A stretch of DNA of 64,000 nucleotides, from assembly GCF_013167215.1 (NCBI RefSeq), contig NZ_JABJWY010000016.1, forward strand, positions 124,134-188,133, read 5' to 3'. The notes below the pieces were generated by a model. That model was not told the origin of the DNA. It made no database searches and worked only from the letters and a program-made list of their open reading frames with translations. Shown piece after piece: positions 35,283-44,229 of the stretch. Numbering within the stretch: position 1 is the stretch's first letter; every line of letters starts with the position of its first letter. A program made the translations under genes and the position numbers. Origin of the DNA: Sphingobacterium prati (GTDB lineage: Bacteria > Bacteroidota > Bacteroidia > Sphingobacteriales > Sphingobacteriaceae).

Positions 35283-36791
35283 ATGAAACTAAAAGATTTT
35301 AGAAAAGTAGAATTCTGGTTAGCAACGCTGCTTTTTATACTATTCAGCTATAACCTTGTATCGGACACCAACCAACGGAATGATGGTGGTATCCATGAAC
35401 AATTCATTGCCGTAGGCATAAGTTATTCCTATTTCTTTAACTTTTTTGTACCCAAGTTCCTTTATATTTTGGCATTCTATCTAAGTTTTTTGGCACTAAA
35501 TTTTATGCTGATCCCCACAATTATCGATAAGAAAAGCGAAGCATTAAATTACTCCCTGATCGTTCTTCTGATAGTTGTCGTTAGCCTTGTTCTAGGTATT
35601 TCAAAGACATACAGTCATACCTATGAATTGCTGGGATATAAGACTATTCAACAGGGATATAATCGACTATTTTTTGATGCATTTAATAAGACGGCATTAA
35701 TGGTCATTCTTATTTCAGTTTATACCTGTGGCAAGTATTTTATTGCCTATCTGCTCAAAAATATGGACGGAAATACCACTGTGCAAAGGCAGATGAAGAC
35801 GGATCTGGCTTTCGGGATAGGTTTTTGGTTCGTCGGATTATTTTTATGGATTACATCCAGATCAAATTTTCAGTTTGCGATCCTCTGGACCATGGTGGTG
35901 CTCTCTGCGGTCGGTATTGTAATTTATTCGCTTTACTACCTATTGCCTGAGCTGTACAGGCAACAAAAGAAATTTGTTAGCTATTTTTGGAACATCTTTG
36001 TGATTAGTTTGGTCCTCATGTTACCCTTATGTATTTTGGCACTGTTCTTCTTTAATCGGACTTCGGAAGTAATTTTTATTGTAGCGTTGTTTCATCTACC
36101 TACACAGCTATTGGTCAGTATTCCGCTTTCATGGTGTTTGTATAAAAAACGTGTTTTACAAAATTCTGAGTTGACCTCTCTACGTACCGAACTGGGTAAA
36201 TCAGATGCTAATCTTAACTTCTTAAAGTCACAGATCAATCCGCATTTCCTGTTTAATGCGTTAAATACATTATATGGTACCGCTTTACAGGAAAAAGCCG
36301 AGCGGACAGGAGCGGGGATCCAACAGCTGGGTGACATGATGCGGTTTATGCTCCATGAGAATACACAGGATAAAATTTCGCTGATCCGAGAGGTCGAATA
36401 CCTGAATAATTATATTGCATTGCAAACTCTCCGGACTTCACAGTCCGCCGGAATCAAGATCGAAACCTTGATTGAAGAGCAGTTTGAAAATTACCAGATT
36501 ACACCGATGCTGCTTATTCCTTTTGTTGAGAATGCATTCAAACATGGTATTAGTTTACAGAAGCCCTCGTATATCAAAATATCCCTGCAGGTCAGGGGTA
36601 ATGTGCTATTCTTTGATGTCAGTAACAGTATCAATCTCAAAAATGACAATGATCCTGAAAAGTTAAAAAGTGGCGTGGGGCTTGACAATGTACGGAAACG
36701 GCTGTTGCTGTTGTATAAGAACAGGCATGAGTTGATCATTCGTGAAAATGCGCAGGAATTTTTTGTTCACTTGACCTTACATATTGACTAG
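35283..36791 (+). CDS. LytS/YehU-type sensor histidine kinase
   Basis: 502 residues. About seven to eight transmembrane helices fill the N-terminal 290 residues, followed by a short coiled linker, the His-kinase domain with H321 in QINPHFLFNALNTLYG (PF06580), and an ATPase domain with PMLLIPFVENAFKHG (N box) and SGVGLDNVRKRL (G box). It phosphorylates the LytTR regulator at 36984. The stimulus is unknown; the polytopic sensor suggests a membrane-linked signal. It is separated from the regulator by 192 bp holding a gene remnant, an unusual gap for this pairing. Confidence 0.92.
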   Translation: MKLKDFRKVEFWLATLLFILFSYNLVSDTNQRNDGGIHEQFIAVGISYSYFFNFFVPKFLYILAFYLSFLALNFMLIPTIIDKKSEALNYSLIVLLIVVVSLVLGISKTYSHTYELLGYKTIQQGYNRLFFDAFNKTALMVILISVYTCGKYFIAYLLKNMDGNTTVQRQMKTDLAFGIGFWFVGLFLWITSRSNFQFAILWTMVVLSAVGIVIYSLYYLLPELYRQQKKFVSYFWNIFVISLVLMLPLCILALFFFNRTSEVIFIVALFHLPTQLLVSIPLSWCLYKKRVLQNSELTSLRTELGKSDANLNFLKSQINPHFLFNALNTLYGTALQEKAERTGAGIQQLGDMMRFMLHENTQDKISLIREVEYLNNYIALQTLRTSQSAGIKIETLIEEQFENYQITPMLLIPFVENAFKHGISLQKPSYIKISLQVRGNVLFFDVSNSINLKNDNDPEKLKSGVGLDNVRKRLLLLYKNRHELIIRENAQEFFVHLTLHID

Positions 36792-36808
36792 GTAAAAATA
36801 GGAAACAG

Positions 36809-36970
36809 ATGGATCCTTTTTGGAAGGATCTGCTACGAAATGCCAAGGACAAAGCGGAATATTACCCACAATATTTTATATTTGATAAAACAGGGAAATT
36901 GATCGTTGAAAAAGCGCTTCGGCCAAGTCATGGACAGCAGCGCTTTACGAGCAGCTTGACAAGATTTTAA
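36809..36970 (+). pseudogene. remnant of a thioredoxin-like (TlpA/redoxin) protein, 53 codons
   Basis: A 53-codon open frame from ATG 36809 to TAA 36968-36970. Its middle reads YYPQYFIFDKTGKLIVEKALRPS, which resembles the second half of TlpA-type thioredoxin folds: the cis-proline strand (x-P-x-Y-x-I-D-x-x-G-K) and the common A-x-R-P-S turn before the last helix. The CxxC half of the fold is absent, and the frame is closed just upstream (TGA at 36785), so the protein cannot be an active thioredoxin. It lies between the kinase and its regulator. A genuine small protein is possible but less likely. Confidence 0.5.
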
Positions 36971-36983
36971 ACCAATAATTTGT

Positions 36984-37658
36984 ATGATAGCCATAGCGAT
37001 AGATGATGAGCCGCTGGCGTTGGAGGTCATTAGCCACCACACCTCAAAAGTTCCTTTTATTGAATTGAGAGAAACATTCACAGATGCTTTTATGGCGATC
37101 AGTTATTTACAGCGGCAACATGTTGATCTGATTTTCCTGGATATTAAGATGCCTGATATTTCTGGTATCGAATTTCTGAAAAGCCTGAGTACGGTTCCCA
37201 TGATTATTTTTACAACCGCTTATTCCGAACATGCTCTGCAGAGCTTTGAACTGGATGCGATTGATTATCTGTTAAAGCCTTTTTCTATGGCTCGATTTTT
37301 AAAGGCCTGCAACAAAGCACACGAACTGTACCATCTGCGATCGACAAAGGCTGAAACCAACAAGGGCTATTTTTTTGTAAAAGATGGCTATGAGCATGTA
37401 AAGGTGGAATTTGGAGATATATACTATATTGAAGCGTCTGGCAACTATACACAAATACACCTATCGGATAAACTGATTAGTTCAAGGATCACCATCAATG
37501 AGCTCAGTGAATTGCTGCCAAAGTCTGATTTTGTGCGTTGCCACAGAGCGTTTATCGTTGCTAAAAGCAAGATGACAAAATTTGATCGGGTCCAGATCTG
37601 GGTAGCCGACAGAATAATACCTATTGGTACTACATATACAGATCTTAAATTGTATTAA
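36984..37658 (+). CDS. LytTR-family response regulator
   Basis: 224 residues. A receiver domain (1-115) has the acidic pair DDE near the N-terminus, phospho-acceptor D53 in FLDIKMPD, the switch Thr in FTTAYSEHA and the conserved Lys in DYLLKPF. A LytTR DNA-binding domain follows (about 130-224; KVEFGDIYYIEASGNYTQIHL, then FVRCHRAFIVA). It pairs with the kinase at 35283 and typically activates nearby genes through direct repeats. The serine hydrolase gene begins 18 bp after its stop and is likely co-transcribed. Confidence 0.93.
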   Translation: MIAIAIDDEPLALEVISHHTSKVPFIELRETFTDAFMAISYLQRQHVDLIFLDIKMPDISGIEFLKSLSTVPMIIFTTAYSEHALQSFELDAIDYLLKPFSMARFLKACNKAHELYHLRSTKAETNKGYFFVKDGYEHVKVEFGDIYYIEASGNYTQIHLSDKLISSRITINELSELLPKSDFVRCHRAFIVAKSKMTKFDRVQIWVADRIIPIGTTYTDLKLY

Positions 37659-37676
37659 TACACGAAAATAAAAGCA

Positions 37677-38816
37677 ATGCAACACGATAGCGTCAGATAC
37701 CTAAAACTCGTTTTACTTTTTATGTGCGTAACAAGCTATGCGATGGGACAAAATATCGAAAAATCTGTATTGGATAAAATGCTTTCCAACTATTATTCGA
37801 ATGGAAATGAACCTGGGATAGTAGTTGCGATTAGCCAGCATGGACAGATCCGTTACCACTATGCAGTTGGAATAGCGGATCAAAAAACGAAACAAAAGAT
37901 CACAGAAAAGACCCATTTTCGAATGGCTTCGGTCAGTAAGCAGGTGACAGCGCAAGCTATTTGCAGTTTATTTGCTCAGGGAAAGCTAAAACCAACGGAT
38001 CAACTGGGACTGTTCTTTGACAATTTGCCCTTAGCCTTGAAGGGTGTTACCGTCGCTCAATTACTTCAACACCGTTCGGGAATAATGGATTATGAGGCAT
38101 TGATACCAAGTGATCGAACAGCGCAGGTTTCGGATAGAGATGTGCTTGATTATATCCGGCAGACCGATACGGTTTATTTTCCATCTGGGAGTCAATTCAG
38201 GTATAGCAATACGGGCTATTGCCTGTTAGCTTTGATTGTGGAACAGGTGGCAAAGGAGTCTTTTGCGGGATTTGTAAAAAAGCATTTGTTTCTGCCGAAT
38301 GGTATCCGTGATGGAATTGTCTATTCAATGGATTCAGATATCCTCAATCGGGCATTCGGTTATCATCCTAAGGAGGATACCTTTGTGTTTGCTGATCAGA
38401 GTGTGACCAGTGCAACTCAAGGTGATGGCGGTGTGTACCTATCGGCTTTGGAGTACCATCAATGGGCTAATTTTTTGCTTCATAAGCGTTTTTCCGAAGC
38501 CCTTGTACAAGGTTTTCTGGGAAAAGAAAGTATTCCGGTAAAAGATGGTGTTTCCTACAATTTAGGTTGGTTTATCTATCCTTTGGAGGGAAATAGGCTG
38601 TTCTTCCATTCGGGAGAATCAACGGGTTTCCATAATATTGTTTATTTAGATCAGCAGAAAGACCTTATTATCACTTTATTTAGCAATCGTGATGACCTTC
38701 TGATTGGAGACGCATTTGACGCGCTGCTTGCTATACTTAAACTGCCTAAGCCCATGGGGCCAAGTGCCCAAAACAAATCTGTTTTTGGCTGGCTGAATGC
38801 CATATATGCGAATTAG
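37677..38816 (+). CDS. serine hydrolase of the class C beta-lactamase / penicillin-binding-protein family
   Basis: 379 residues with a signal peptide ending SYAMGQ. Catalytic motifs of the family are visible: S85-x-x-K88 (SVSK), Y176-S-N178 and H311-S-G (replacing KTG), with ALIVEQVAKESFAGF typical of the fold. Such proteins are periplasmic peptidases or esterases (D-aminopeptidase, EstB, AmpH-like) rather than true resistance beta-lactamases. It is 18 bp after the LytTR regulator and is probably in the same transcript. A long perfect hairpin terminates it. Confidence 0.88.
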   Translation: MQHDSVRYLKLVLLFMCVTSYAMGQNIEKSVLDKMLSNYYSNGNEPGIVVAISQHGQIRYHYAVGIADQKTKQKITEKTHFRMASVSKQVTAQAICSLFAQGKLKPTDQLGLFFDNLPLALKGVTVAQLLQHRSGIMDYEALIPSDRTAQVSDRDVLDYIRQTDTVYFPSGSQFRYSNTGYCLLALIVEQVAKESFAGFVKKHLFLPNGIRDGIVYSMDSDILNRAFGYHPKEDTFVFADQSVTSATQGDGGVYLSALEYHQWANFLLHKRFSEALVQGFLGKESIPVKDGVSYNLGWFIYPLEGNRLFFHSGESTGFHNIVYLDQQKDLIITLFSNRDDLLIGDAFDALLAILKLPKPMGPSAQNKSVFGWLNAIYAN

Positions 38817-38837
38817 TATATCTGCGAATTGAAAATA

Positions 38838-38877
38838 AAATCGCCTATGTCTTTAGAAAAGACATAGGCGATTTGGC
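38838..38877. terminator. bidirectional intrinsic terminator
   Basis: A 17-bp perfect stem (38838-38854 with 38858-38874) with a 3-nt loop, located between the serine hydrolase gene and the convergent oleate hydratase remnant. T-rich on the right arm end and A-rich on the left, so usable in both directions. Confidence 0.75.
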
Positions 38878-38890
38878 GTGTGGATTAGAA

Positions 38891-39228
38891 TTAACCCTTA
38901 ATTCCTTTTAACCAATCTTTGAATTTACCGAACTGCTCAGCCAGAAACGATTCATGATCTTCACTTTCCTCCTCTCCTCCGGGAAGAATATGTTCAAAAT
39001 AGGAGCCTTTCAGGATTTTACGTAATAATCCTTCGCCTATGAACGGCTTATCATCATTGAGCGTCCGTGCGGCTTTCAATAAATGACGGAAATCGTATTG
39101 TAGCGGGTTGATATCGGGCACTGGCTTGTTGAGATTCAAGAGCTCGTACACAGCTATACGTGCAGTTCTGACCGAACTTTCCATCGTAAATACCACATCG
39201 TTATTGGTTTCGACGAACTGGCCAACAG
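38891..39228 (-). pseudogene. 3' fragment of an oleate hydratase gene
   Basis: About 112 codons, read from around 39228, match the C-terminal end of FAD-dependent oleate hydratases (myosin-cross-reactive-antigen family, about 590-650 residues): [23 protein letters not shown] strand, [15 protein letters not shown] helix, then the Bacteroidota-type tail with [20 protein letters not shown]. The first roughly 500 residues, including the FAD-binding Rossmann fold, are absent. The upstream sequence is an AraC-type regulator in another frame. The only initiation codon is a GTG at 39196, so the fragment is very unlikely to be functional. Confidence 0.7.
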
Positions 39229-39591
39229 TCCCAGTTTTTCGATGAAAAATGGGTTGGCAATGTTTTTAAGTAAAAACAACTTGTCAAAGAAAAGTAGTTT
39301 CATTCTGAAATCCTTGCTTACCGCTGTAAATTTGATGATGGTGGAAGGAGCCGAAACAAGTAAGCTATGCTGTGAAAGTGTATATTCTTGATTATCAATT
39401 TCCGCTATAATTGTTCCGGCCCTGCAAATGCAAATGGCATAAAAATCCATACGGAATGAATTTCTGGGGTACTCGAAAAGGGGATTGCCGGATGAGATGT
39501 AATATGGGCGATTGCAATCTACACCAAAGAAAGATAAAGTGTCTTGTAGGCTGTTGTGTGTATTTGGATTGCTTTTGATACTAAACTTCAT
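39154..39591 (-). pseudogene. AraC-family regulator, 5' part only
   Basis: The frame starts at ATG 39591 and encodes the AraC N-terminal cupin-like sensor domain (GNPLFEYPRNSFRMDFYAICICRAGTI, then SQHSLLVSAPSTI and [28 protein letters not shown]). After about residue 121 it runs into sequence that encodes oleate hydratase in a different frame, and stops at 39154. The two C-terminal helix-turn-helix motifs are missing, so it cannot bind DNA as a normal AraC protein. The junction at about 39222-39240 marks a deletion between two genes. Confidence 0.75.
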
Positions 39592-39645
39592 CGTGGGGTA
39601 TTGTCATGTGCAATTGACCTTATTCTCTCGGTTGGATAAAATAGG

Positions 39646-40137
39646 TTATGTTCGTTTTAAGATTAGTTTTTCTGTTGAAATATCGTCCTCTACACCAATG
39701 AAGAAGCTTTGAAATCCAAATTTTGTCAGTAATTGCTTTGACGCAATATTAGCTGGATCTATAATACCTACAACATTTTTGTTGGCATCGATATCTTGAG
39801 CCATGGCCAGCAGAGATTCGCAGATTTTGGTGCCTAGACCTTTACGCCAAAACTCCTTTTTAAGCAAATAACCAATTTCAAATACGGTGGGATCTTTTCT
39901 ATAGTTGACCAATTTGCAGTCTCCTAAAAATAACTGGCTAGCCGAATCGATGACCTTAAAATAACCTAATAATGGATCTGCATTGATATCGAGAATGGAG
40001 GTGAATTTTTTTTTGGCCTGTTCGGGTGTTAATCCCTTGCCTGAAATATATTTCATGATCACATCGTCTTTGACAAGTTCTTTAAACAGCGTGAAATCTT
40101 CAGGCATATATTTTTTAAATTCTAGCGTGTTGTGCAT
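39646..40137 (-). CDS. GNAT-family N-acetyltransferase
   Basis: 163 residues with the GNAT fold of the RimJ/RimL type. The acetyl-CoA-binding motif is in IGYLLKKEFWRKGLGTKICESLL (motif A, x-x-G-x-G-T), followed by VGIIDPANIASKQLLTKFGF, the usual helix and final beta-strand. Substrate unknown; small amines or ribosomal-protein N-termini are typical. It reads away from the VOC gene and is separate from the decayed region downstream. Confidence 0.85.
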   Translation of the reverse strand: MHNTLEFKKYMPEDFTLFKELVKDDVIMKYISGKGLTPEQAKKKFTSILDINADPLLGYFKVIDSASQLFLGDCKLVNYRKDPTVFEIGYLLKKEFWRKGLGTKICESLLAMAQDIDANKNVVGIIDPANIASKQLLTKFGFQSFFIGVEDDISTEKLILKRT

Positions 40138-40350
40138 GGCAAAAGTGTCTTCTACACAAGATAAGGTTGTTTTTTTATTAAATCAAACTGTTTGGATTCA
40201 CATCATCATTTTTCTGTCTTATTTGTGATTTTGCCAATTGTGAGATCGGAATTTAACTTAAATTGTCATGGAGGAATAAATACATTGGTTTATGCCAACA
40301 AAAGTTTGGAATAATGTATGGAAACTGGATCACATTTAACTATTGAAACA

Positions 40351-40800
40351 ATGAAGATAGCAGGATTATATGAAACGCATATCCAGGTACGTAATCTGGA
40401 GGAGTCTGTCAATTTTTATACGAAGGTGCTTGGTCTGCGGATGGCCCATCGCGATCCAAACCGGCCTATTGTCTTTTTGTGGGTCGGGACGGATAAAGAA
40501 TATATGTTGGGACTTTGGGAGGAGGATGCAAATTTTCAGCCACGGCATTTTGCTTTTAGAACAAGTAAAGAGGATATTTTAAATTATGCTATTGACTATC
40601 TCAAGGAGCGGGATTTACAGCCTTATAATTTTCTGAAGGACGGTCTAGAAAAGCCAATGGTATTCGCTTGGATGCCTGCATTAGCAATTTATTTTAACGA
40701 TCCCGACGGAAACCAGTTGGAATTTATTGCCTTATTGGAAGGCGAGGGGAGGTCAGAATTGGGGGTAATGTCCTATGAAGATTGGTTGCAGCAGTCATAA
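40351..40800 (+). CDS. VOC (glyoxalase/bleomycin-resistance) family protein
   Basis: 149 residues from the ATG at 40351, which begins the first beta-strand (MKIAGLYETHIQVRNLEESVNFYTKVLGLR); an in-frame ATG at 40318 would add 11 residues. Two beta-alpha-beta-beta-beta modules of the vicinal-oxygen-chelate fold are seen, with His in ETHIQV and Glu in QLEFIALLEG as candidate metal ligands. The function may be glyoxalase-like, dioxygenase or antibiotic-binding; context does not decide. Hairpin terminator follows. Confidence 0.8.
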   Translation: MKIAGLYETHIQVRNLEESVNFYTKVLGLRMAHRDPNRPIVFLWVGTDKEYMLGLWEEDANFQPRHFAFRTSKEDILNYAIDYLKERDLQPYNFLKDGLEKPMVFAWMPALAIYFNDPDGNQLEFIALLEGEGRSELGVMSYEDWLQQS

Positions 40801-40833
40801 AAAGTAAGCGGCTATTTACTAGACGCTTACTTT
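40801..40833. terminator. hairpin between convergent VOC and DUF4180 genes
   Basis: A 10-bp perfect stem (40801-40810 with 40824-40833) with a 13-nt loop begins immediately after the VOC stop codon. The right arm ends in TTT and the left starts with AAA, allowing termination in both directions. Confidence 0.55.
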
Positions 40834-40877
40834 CTATTGAACCTCTAAGTGCTGTCTTGAATGGATCAAGCTGCGCA

Positions 40878-41240
40878 TTAACCTTTTGATAATCTGGTAA
40901 TGGCTTCTTCCCGTGAGGGAACAAAGCTGATCTTACGACCCTTATTACTTTCATAAATGAAATCATTTAAACTCTTGCTGTTATAGCTGGAAAAATTACC
41001 AACAATAGCAATCTCAAAATCGTACTGGATATACTTTTGAAGGATATCCCCAGCCAGCCTAGTTTTGAGTTCGAAAAAATCAGCTGAAATATTTTCTTGG
41101 TATAAGATCGCTTTGTATGCTTCTTGTGCGCTGCAGTCTACCATGATCTGTAGACCATCATCGAGATTGTTGATGAGTATGCCCGCGTCCTTGACTTCAG
41201 CGATATTTTGGCCGTTTACTTGAAAAACGTCGATTTGCAT
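40878..41240 (-). CDS. DUF4180 domain-containing protein
   Basis: 120 residues matching DUF4180, a small alpha/beta domain. The recognisable end is FVPSREEAITRLSKG, and the start is MQIDVFQVNGQNIAEV with an NLDDGLQIMVD strand. Family members are found across Bacteroidota and Firmicutes; their function is unknown. It ends 39 bp before the methyltransferase start region, on the same strand, so the two could be co-transcribed. Confidence 0.8.
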   Translation of the reverse strand: MQIDVFQVNGQNIAEVKDAGILINNLDDGLQIMVDCSAQEAYKAILYQENISADFFELKTRLAGDILQKYIQYDFEIAIVGNFSSYNSKSLNDFIYESNKGRKISFVPSREEAITRLSKG

Positions 41241-41278
41241 AGTTGTATTATTTCGTATTAGTGATCACCATATCCGGC

Positions 41279-42064
41279 CTATACTTTGCCTCTTACATCA
41301 TTCATCTTGAGCGTCATAGACAAGGCTTCTGTTTCGATCCAGCTATTGTATTCTTCGATTGCTTTTAGACGCAGTTCATCTGTAAGATATCCTTCTATCA
41401 CCATTTGTCGAGACTGGGCGACCTTGATCCAAATCCCTAGATTGGTTTGAAAGTGGTCCTCGCCCCTTGTATAGGTCTGATCAGCATTGATGGTCTCAAT
41501 CGCTGTAAATCCCTGTTGCTCGAGCATGGCTGAGATTTCATCTGCCACACGATTGTTCATACCCGCGTCGGCACGCCATTTCAGAAAAGTTTGATAAAAT
41601 TCCAGCATACTGGATGGAGGTGCGGGATTCCATTCGATCGCAGTATGGTTATAATCCAAAATCGAAAGTTGTCCCCCTGGTTTTAACCAGGATCTGAAAC
41701 GTTTTAATGCTTCAGGAATATCACTTAACCATTGCACTGTTCTTGCTGTCATAATTAGGTCAAACTGATGCGGTGGTTCATAGCTGAATATATTTTCGCA
41801 AACGAGGCTGAGATTAGCAGTATCAGCATAGTGTTGACTCCCACTATCGATAAAAGATTGGGTGTTGTCTAAACCAATGGCCGTCCCCTCTTTAATAAGT
41901 GACGCTGCTTCATTTGTGAGTGTTCCTGTACCGCAGCCTACATCTAGAATATTCAATCCTGGTTTTAACAAAGGAAGGATAGTTCTGTAGTCATTTCCGA
42001 GTGTTCGTCTCTCAAATATTTTATTTGCCTGTTGATCTTTTCTGTCAATAAGTTTCTCTTTCAT
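41279..42064 (-). CDS. class I SAM-dependent methyltransferase
   Basis: 261 residues from the ATG at 42064; 25 further codons upstream are open but look like leader. The SAM-binding motif I is ILDVGCGTGTLTNEA, followed by an acidic IGLDNTQSF motif II, then LIMTARTVQWLSDIPEALKRFRSWLKPGGQLSILDYN. This is the Methyltransf_11/UbiE-like layout. The substrate is unknown; the C-terminal helical region (ISAMLEQQGFTAIETI) fits small-molecule methyltransferases. It lies upstream of the DUF4180 gene on the same strand. Confidence 0.88.
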   Translation of the reverse strand: MKEKLIDRKDQQANKIFERRTLGNDYRTILPLLKPGLNILDVGCGTGTLTNEAASLIKEGTAIGLDNTQSFIDSGSQHYADTANLSLVCENIFSYEPPHQFDLIMTARTVQWLSDIPEALKRFRSWLKPGGQLSILDYNHTAIEWNPAPPSSMLEFYQTFLKWRADAGMNNRVADEISAMLEQQGFTAIETINADQTYTRGEDHFQTNLGIWIKVAQSRQMVIEGYLTDELRLKAIEEYNSWIETEALSMTLKMNDVRGKV

Positions 42065-42218
42065 TTGATTGGTTTGGTATATCGTAAATATAGTTTTCTT
42101 TGGTGATAAAAAGAATTTATTCGAATCCATGTTTGTCACGAATAATTTTTATATTAGAAGATAATGATTCCGAACCACTAGCTTACTGCTAACTATGCTA
42201 AAAAAACAATTTAATAAT

Positions 42219-43052
42219 ATGAAGAAAATAACCAAAGTCCTTATGCCAATTTGTTGCGCTTTTTTATTATCAGCATGCTCATCAAACTATCTGATGACTT
42301 TTAATGGCGGAAATTTAAAAAAGAGCGAAGAGAACGGAACTTTTTCATTCAATAATGACACGATACAGATTGATTATTCTTTTGCTGGTAAAGAGGGGAA
42401 AGTTTATATGAAAATAGAGAATAAACTGGATAAACCTATTTTGTGGGACCTGAAAAGCTCCGCATTGGTTATCAATAATAAAGCATTTAGTTATGCTGCC
42501 GAAAGTGTCCCGATTAAGGGACAGATTGATGGATCAGTAACTGGTTTTAGAAATAAAGATTTAAGTACATTCAGTGAAGATTGGGTGCGTGGATATTTCA
42601 ATGGAAGCATAGGTCTTCCTAAAGATATTGTGCTTATCCCGCCGCATGCTTATGTCGACGGCAGTTACTTTGATCTTCGAAATGATGTAAAAGAAATCAC
42701 AACGTCATCAAAAAAAGATAAGGTGTACATGTATGATATGAACGGAAAAAGCTATGCAGTAAAGTTGGCAAAATTTAAACAGGGCGAATCGCCATACAAT
42801 CTGCGTAATTTCTTGAGTTATTCGGTACTTTCCGATGGTCAGGCAATTTCAAAAACCACCGAACAACAATTTTATGTGGAACAACTCTGGCAGACTGGGG
42901 CAGTATCGCTAAATAATATTATAGAGATATATACAAAGAGGAGTGACGTTATGGCTTACAAAGAAAAGAAGGGGCAAGATGCCTTGCTCGTGGGCGGGGT
43001 AGTGGCATTGACAGCTGCTGCTGTTGCTATTGATGATAAACAGGTCAATTAA
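42219..43052 (+). CDS. lipoprotein of unknown function
   Basis: 277 residues from the ATG at 42219, chosen because it starts a clean lipoprotein signal (MKKITKVLMPICCAFLLSACSSN, Cys about 20); an in-frame ATG at 42195 adds eight residues. The mature part is beta-rich (IDYSFAGKEGKVYMKIENKLDKPI) and ends with a hydrophobic ALLVGGVVALTAAAVAI segment and a short tail, possibly a C-terminal membrane helix. I do not recognise the family. A lipidated, envelope-anchored structural or stress-related role is a guess. Confidence 0.7.
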   Translation: MKKITKVLMPICCAFLLSACSSNYLMTFNGGNLKKSEENGTFSFNNDTIQIDYSFAGKEGKVYMKIENKLDKPILWDLKSSALVINNKAFSYAAESVPIKGQIDGSVTGFRNKDLSTFSEDWVRGYFNGSIGLPKDIVLIPPHAYVDGSYFDLRNDVKEITTSSKKDKVYMYDMNGKSYAVKLAKFKQGESPYNLRNFLSYSVLSDGQAISKTTEQQFYVEQLWQTGAVSLNNIIEIYTKRSDVMAYKEKKGQDALLVGGVVALTAAAVAIDDKQVN

Positions 43053-43084
43053 AATGAGATAGTAATGCCTTGGCTGCATTAATA

Positions 43085-43137
43085 AAATAAAGACAAAAGG
43101 CCTTACTATTTTTCAGTAAGGCCTTTTGTCTTTATTT
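43085..43137. terminator. bidirectional intrinsic terminator
   Basis: A 23-bp perfect inverted repeat (43085-43107 with 43115-43137) with a 7-nt loop, AT-rich at the ends. It lies between the plus-strand lipoprotein gene and the minus-strand RND operon, and overlaps the stop codon of the RND adaptor gene. Confidence 0.85.
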
Positions 43138-44229
43138 CACAGCGGTACCATCGACGATCTCTTCATCGGCTTTACTGAGGAGCCGCATGGTCGGACTAAG
43201 GCTTCCAAAGACTTCTACCTGACCATCGATACTCCGGCCTTTCTGTACGGAAACACGGCTGGTTTTATTGTCCACAACGGCGATGACAAAACTTCCTTCA
43301 CCTGAGGTAAAGACTGCTGTTTTGGGAACAACAAAAGTACTATCCTGGGAAGTTAAGGGTAGTTCGACTTCGGCGACCATACCTGGAAGGAGTTTGTTGT
43401 TGGTATTGGTAATGTCGATTTCCACTCGTTCAGATCTGAATCGGCTGTCCAGCGCTCCTGACTTACGTGCGATCTTACCCGAAAACTGTTGGCCCGGCAA
43501 GGACTTTACAGTAAATTGTAGCGGTTGATTCGCTGCCAGAAAGCCAGCATACTGTTCGGGCACCGCAACGGCCAAGCGGAGCTTGCTCTGTTGCTGGATG
43601 GTCATGATGGGCATTTCCGAACCTCTTCCGGCCGGCCCGACATAAGCCCCCTGATTGACATTCCGCGTGGCGATAACGCCGTCAAATGGTGCGCGTATTT
43701 CGAGATAGTTCAACAAGTTCTGTACTTCCGCATAGGCCGATTTTGCGGCCTGAAATTGGGCAAAATCAGCGTTCTTTTTCGCTTCGGCTACCTCAAGATC
43801 CAGCCGGGCAACCGTACCTTCGACTTTACTGGTTTCAAATAATCTGTCGTAGGTGCTTTTGGTCGCCATGTAAATGGCTTCCTGTGACTTTAGCCTTGAT
43901 TTTGCTGCCGACAACTGCGAGCTTAATTCCGGTGCTTCCAGGACAGCTAATAATTGGCCGGCCTGAACCCGACTGCCAATGTCAACTTTTAACGCCCGCA
44001 CATAGCTGCTCACTTTGGCGTAAATTTCCACCTGCTGAAATCCGCTGATCTCGCCGGGTATTTGCATCTTGTTTGTTAGCTTCTGTTTGGACGGTACAAA
44101 TGTTTCCATCGCCGGGCTGGTTGTCACTGCTGCTACTTTTTGGCCATTTTCTTCAGCAGCGGACTGACATCCGGTTAAGTAGACGAGTAGGCCGGCTGCG
44201 GATAATATTTTTAAGAAATTCTGTTTCAT
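43132..44229 (-). CDS. RND efflux periplasmic adaptor (membrane fusion lipoprotein)
   Basis: 365 residues with a lipobox around VYLTGC (Cys about 21), so anchored to the inner membrane by lipid. Features: MQIPGEISGFQQVEIYAKVSSYVRALKVDIGSRVQAGQLLAVL (lipoyl half), an alpha-hairpin (about 110-180), the second lipoyl half (YLEIRAPFDGVIATRNVNQG), and beta-barrel and membrane-proximal domains. It connects the permease (44226-47516) to the TolC protein (47527-48915). The gene overlaps the permease by 4 bp and is the last of the operon. Confidence 0.93.
   Translation of the reverse strand: MKQNFLKILSAAGLLVYLTGCQSAAEENGQKVAAVTTSPAMETFVPSKQKLTNKMQIPGEISGFQQVEIYAKVSSYVRALKVDIGSRVQAGQLLAVLEAPELSSQLSAAKSRLKSQEAIYMATKSTYDRLFETSKVEGTVARLDLEVAEAKKNADFAQFQAAKSAYAEVQNLLNYLEIRAPFDGVIATRNVNQGAYVGPAGRGSEMPIMTIQQQSKLRLAVAVPEQYAGFLAANQPLQFTVKSLPGQQFSGKIARKSGALDSRFRSERVEIDITNTNNKLLPGMVAEVELPLTSQDSTFVVPKTAVFTSGEGSFVIAVVDNKTSRVSVQKGRSIDGQVEVFGSLSPTMRLLSKADEEIVDGTAVK

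Noticed and set aside
36812..36830. Short hairpin after the LytS kinase gene
   Set aside because: Only about 7 bp, no T-run, and it falls inside the 53-codon remnant frame, so a terminator call is not supported.
37677..38816. True class C beta-lactamase conferring resistance
   Set aside because: SxxK and YxN are present, but HSG replaces KTG and the size and context fit general serine hydrolases.
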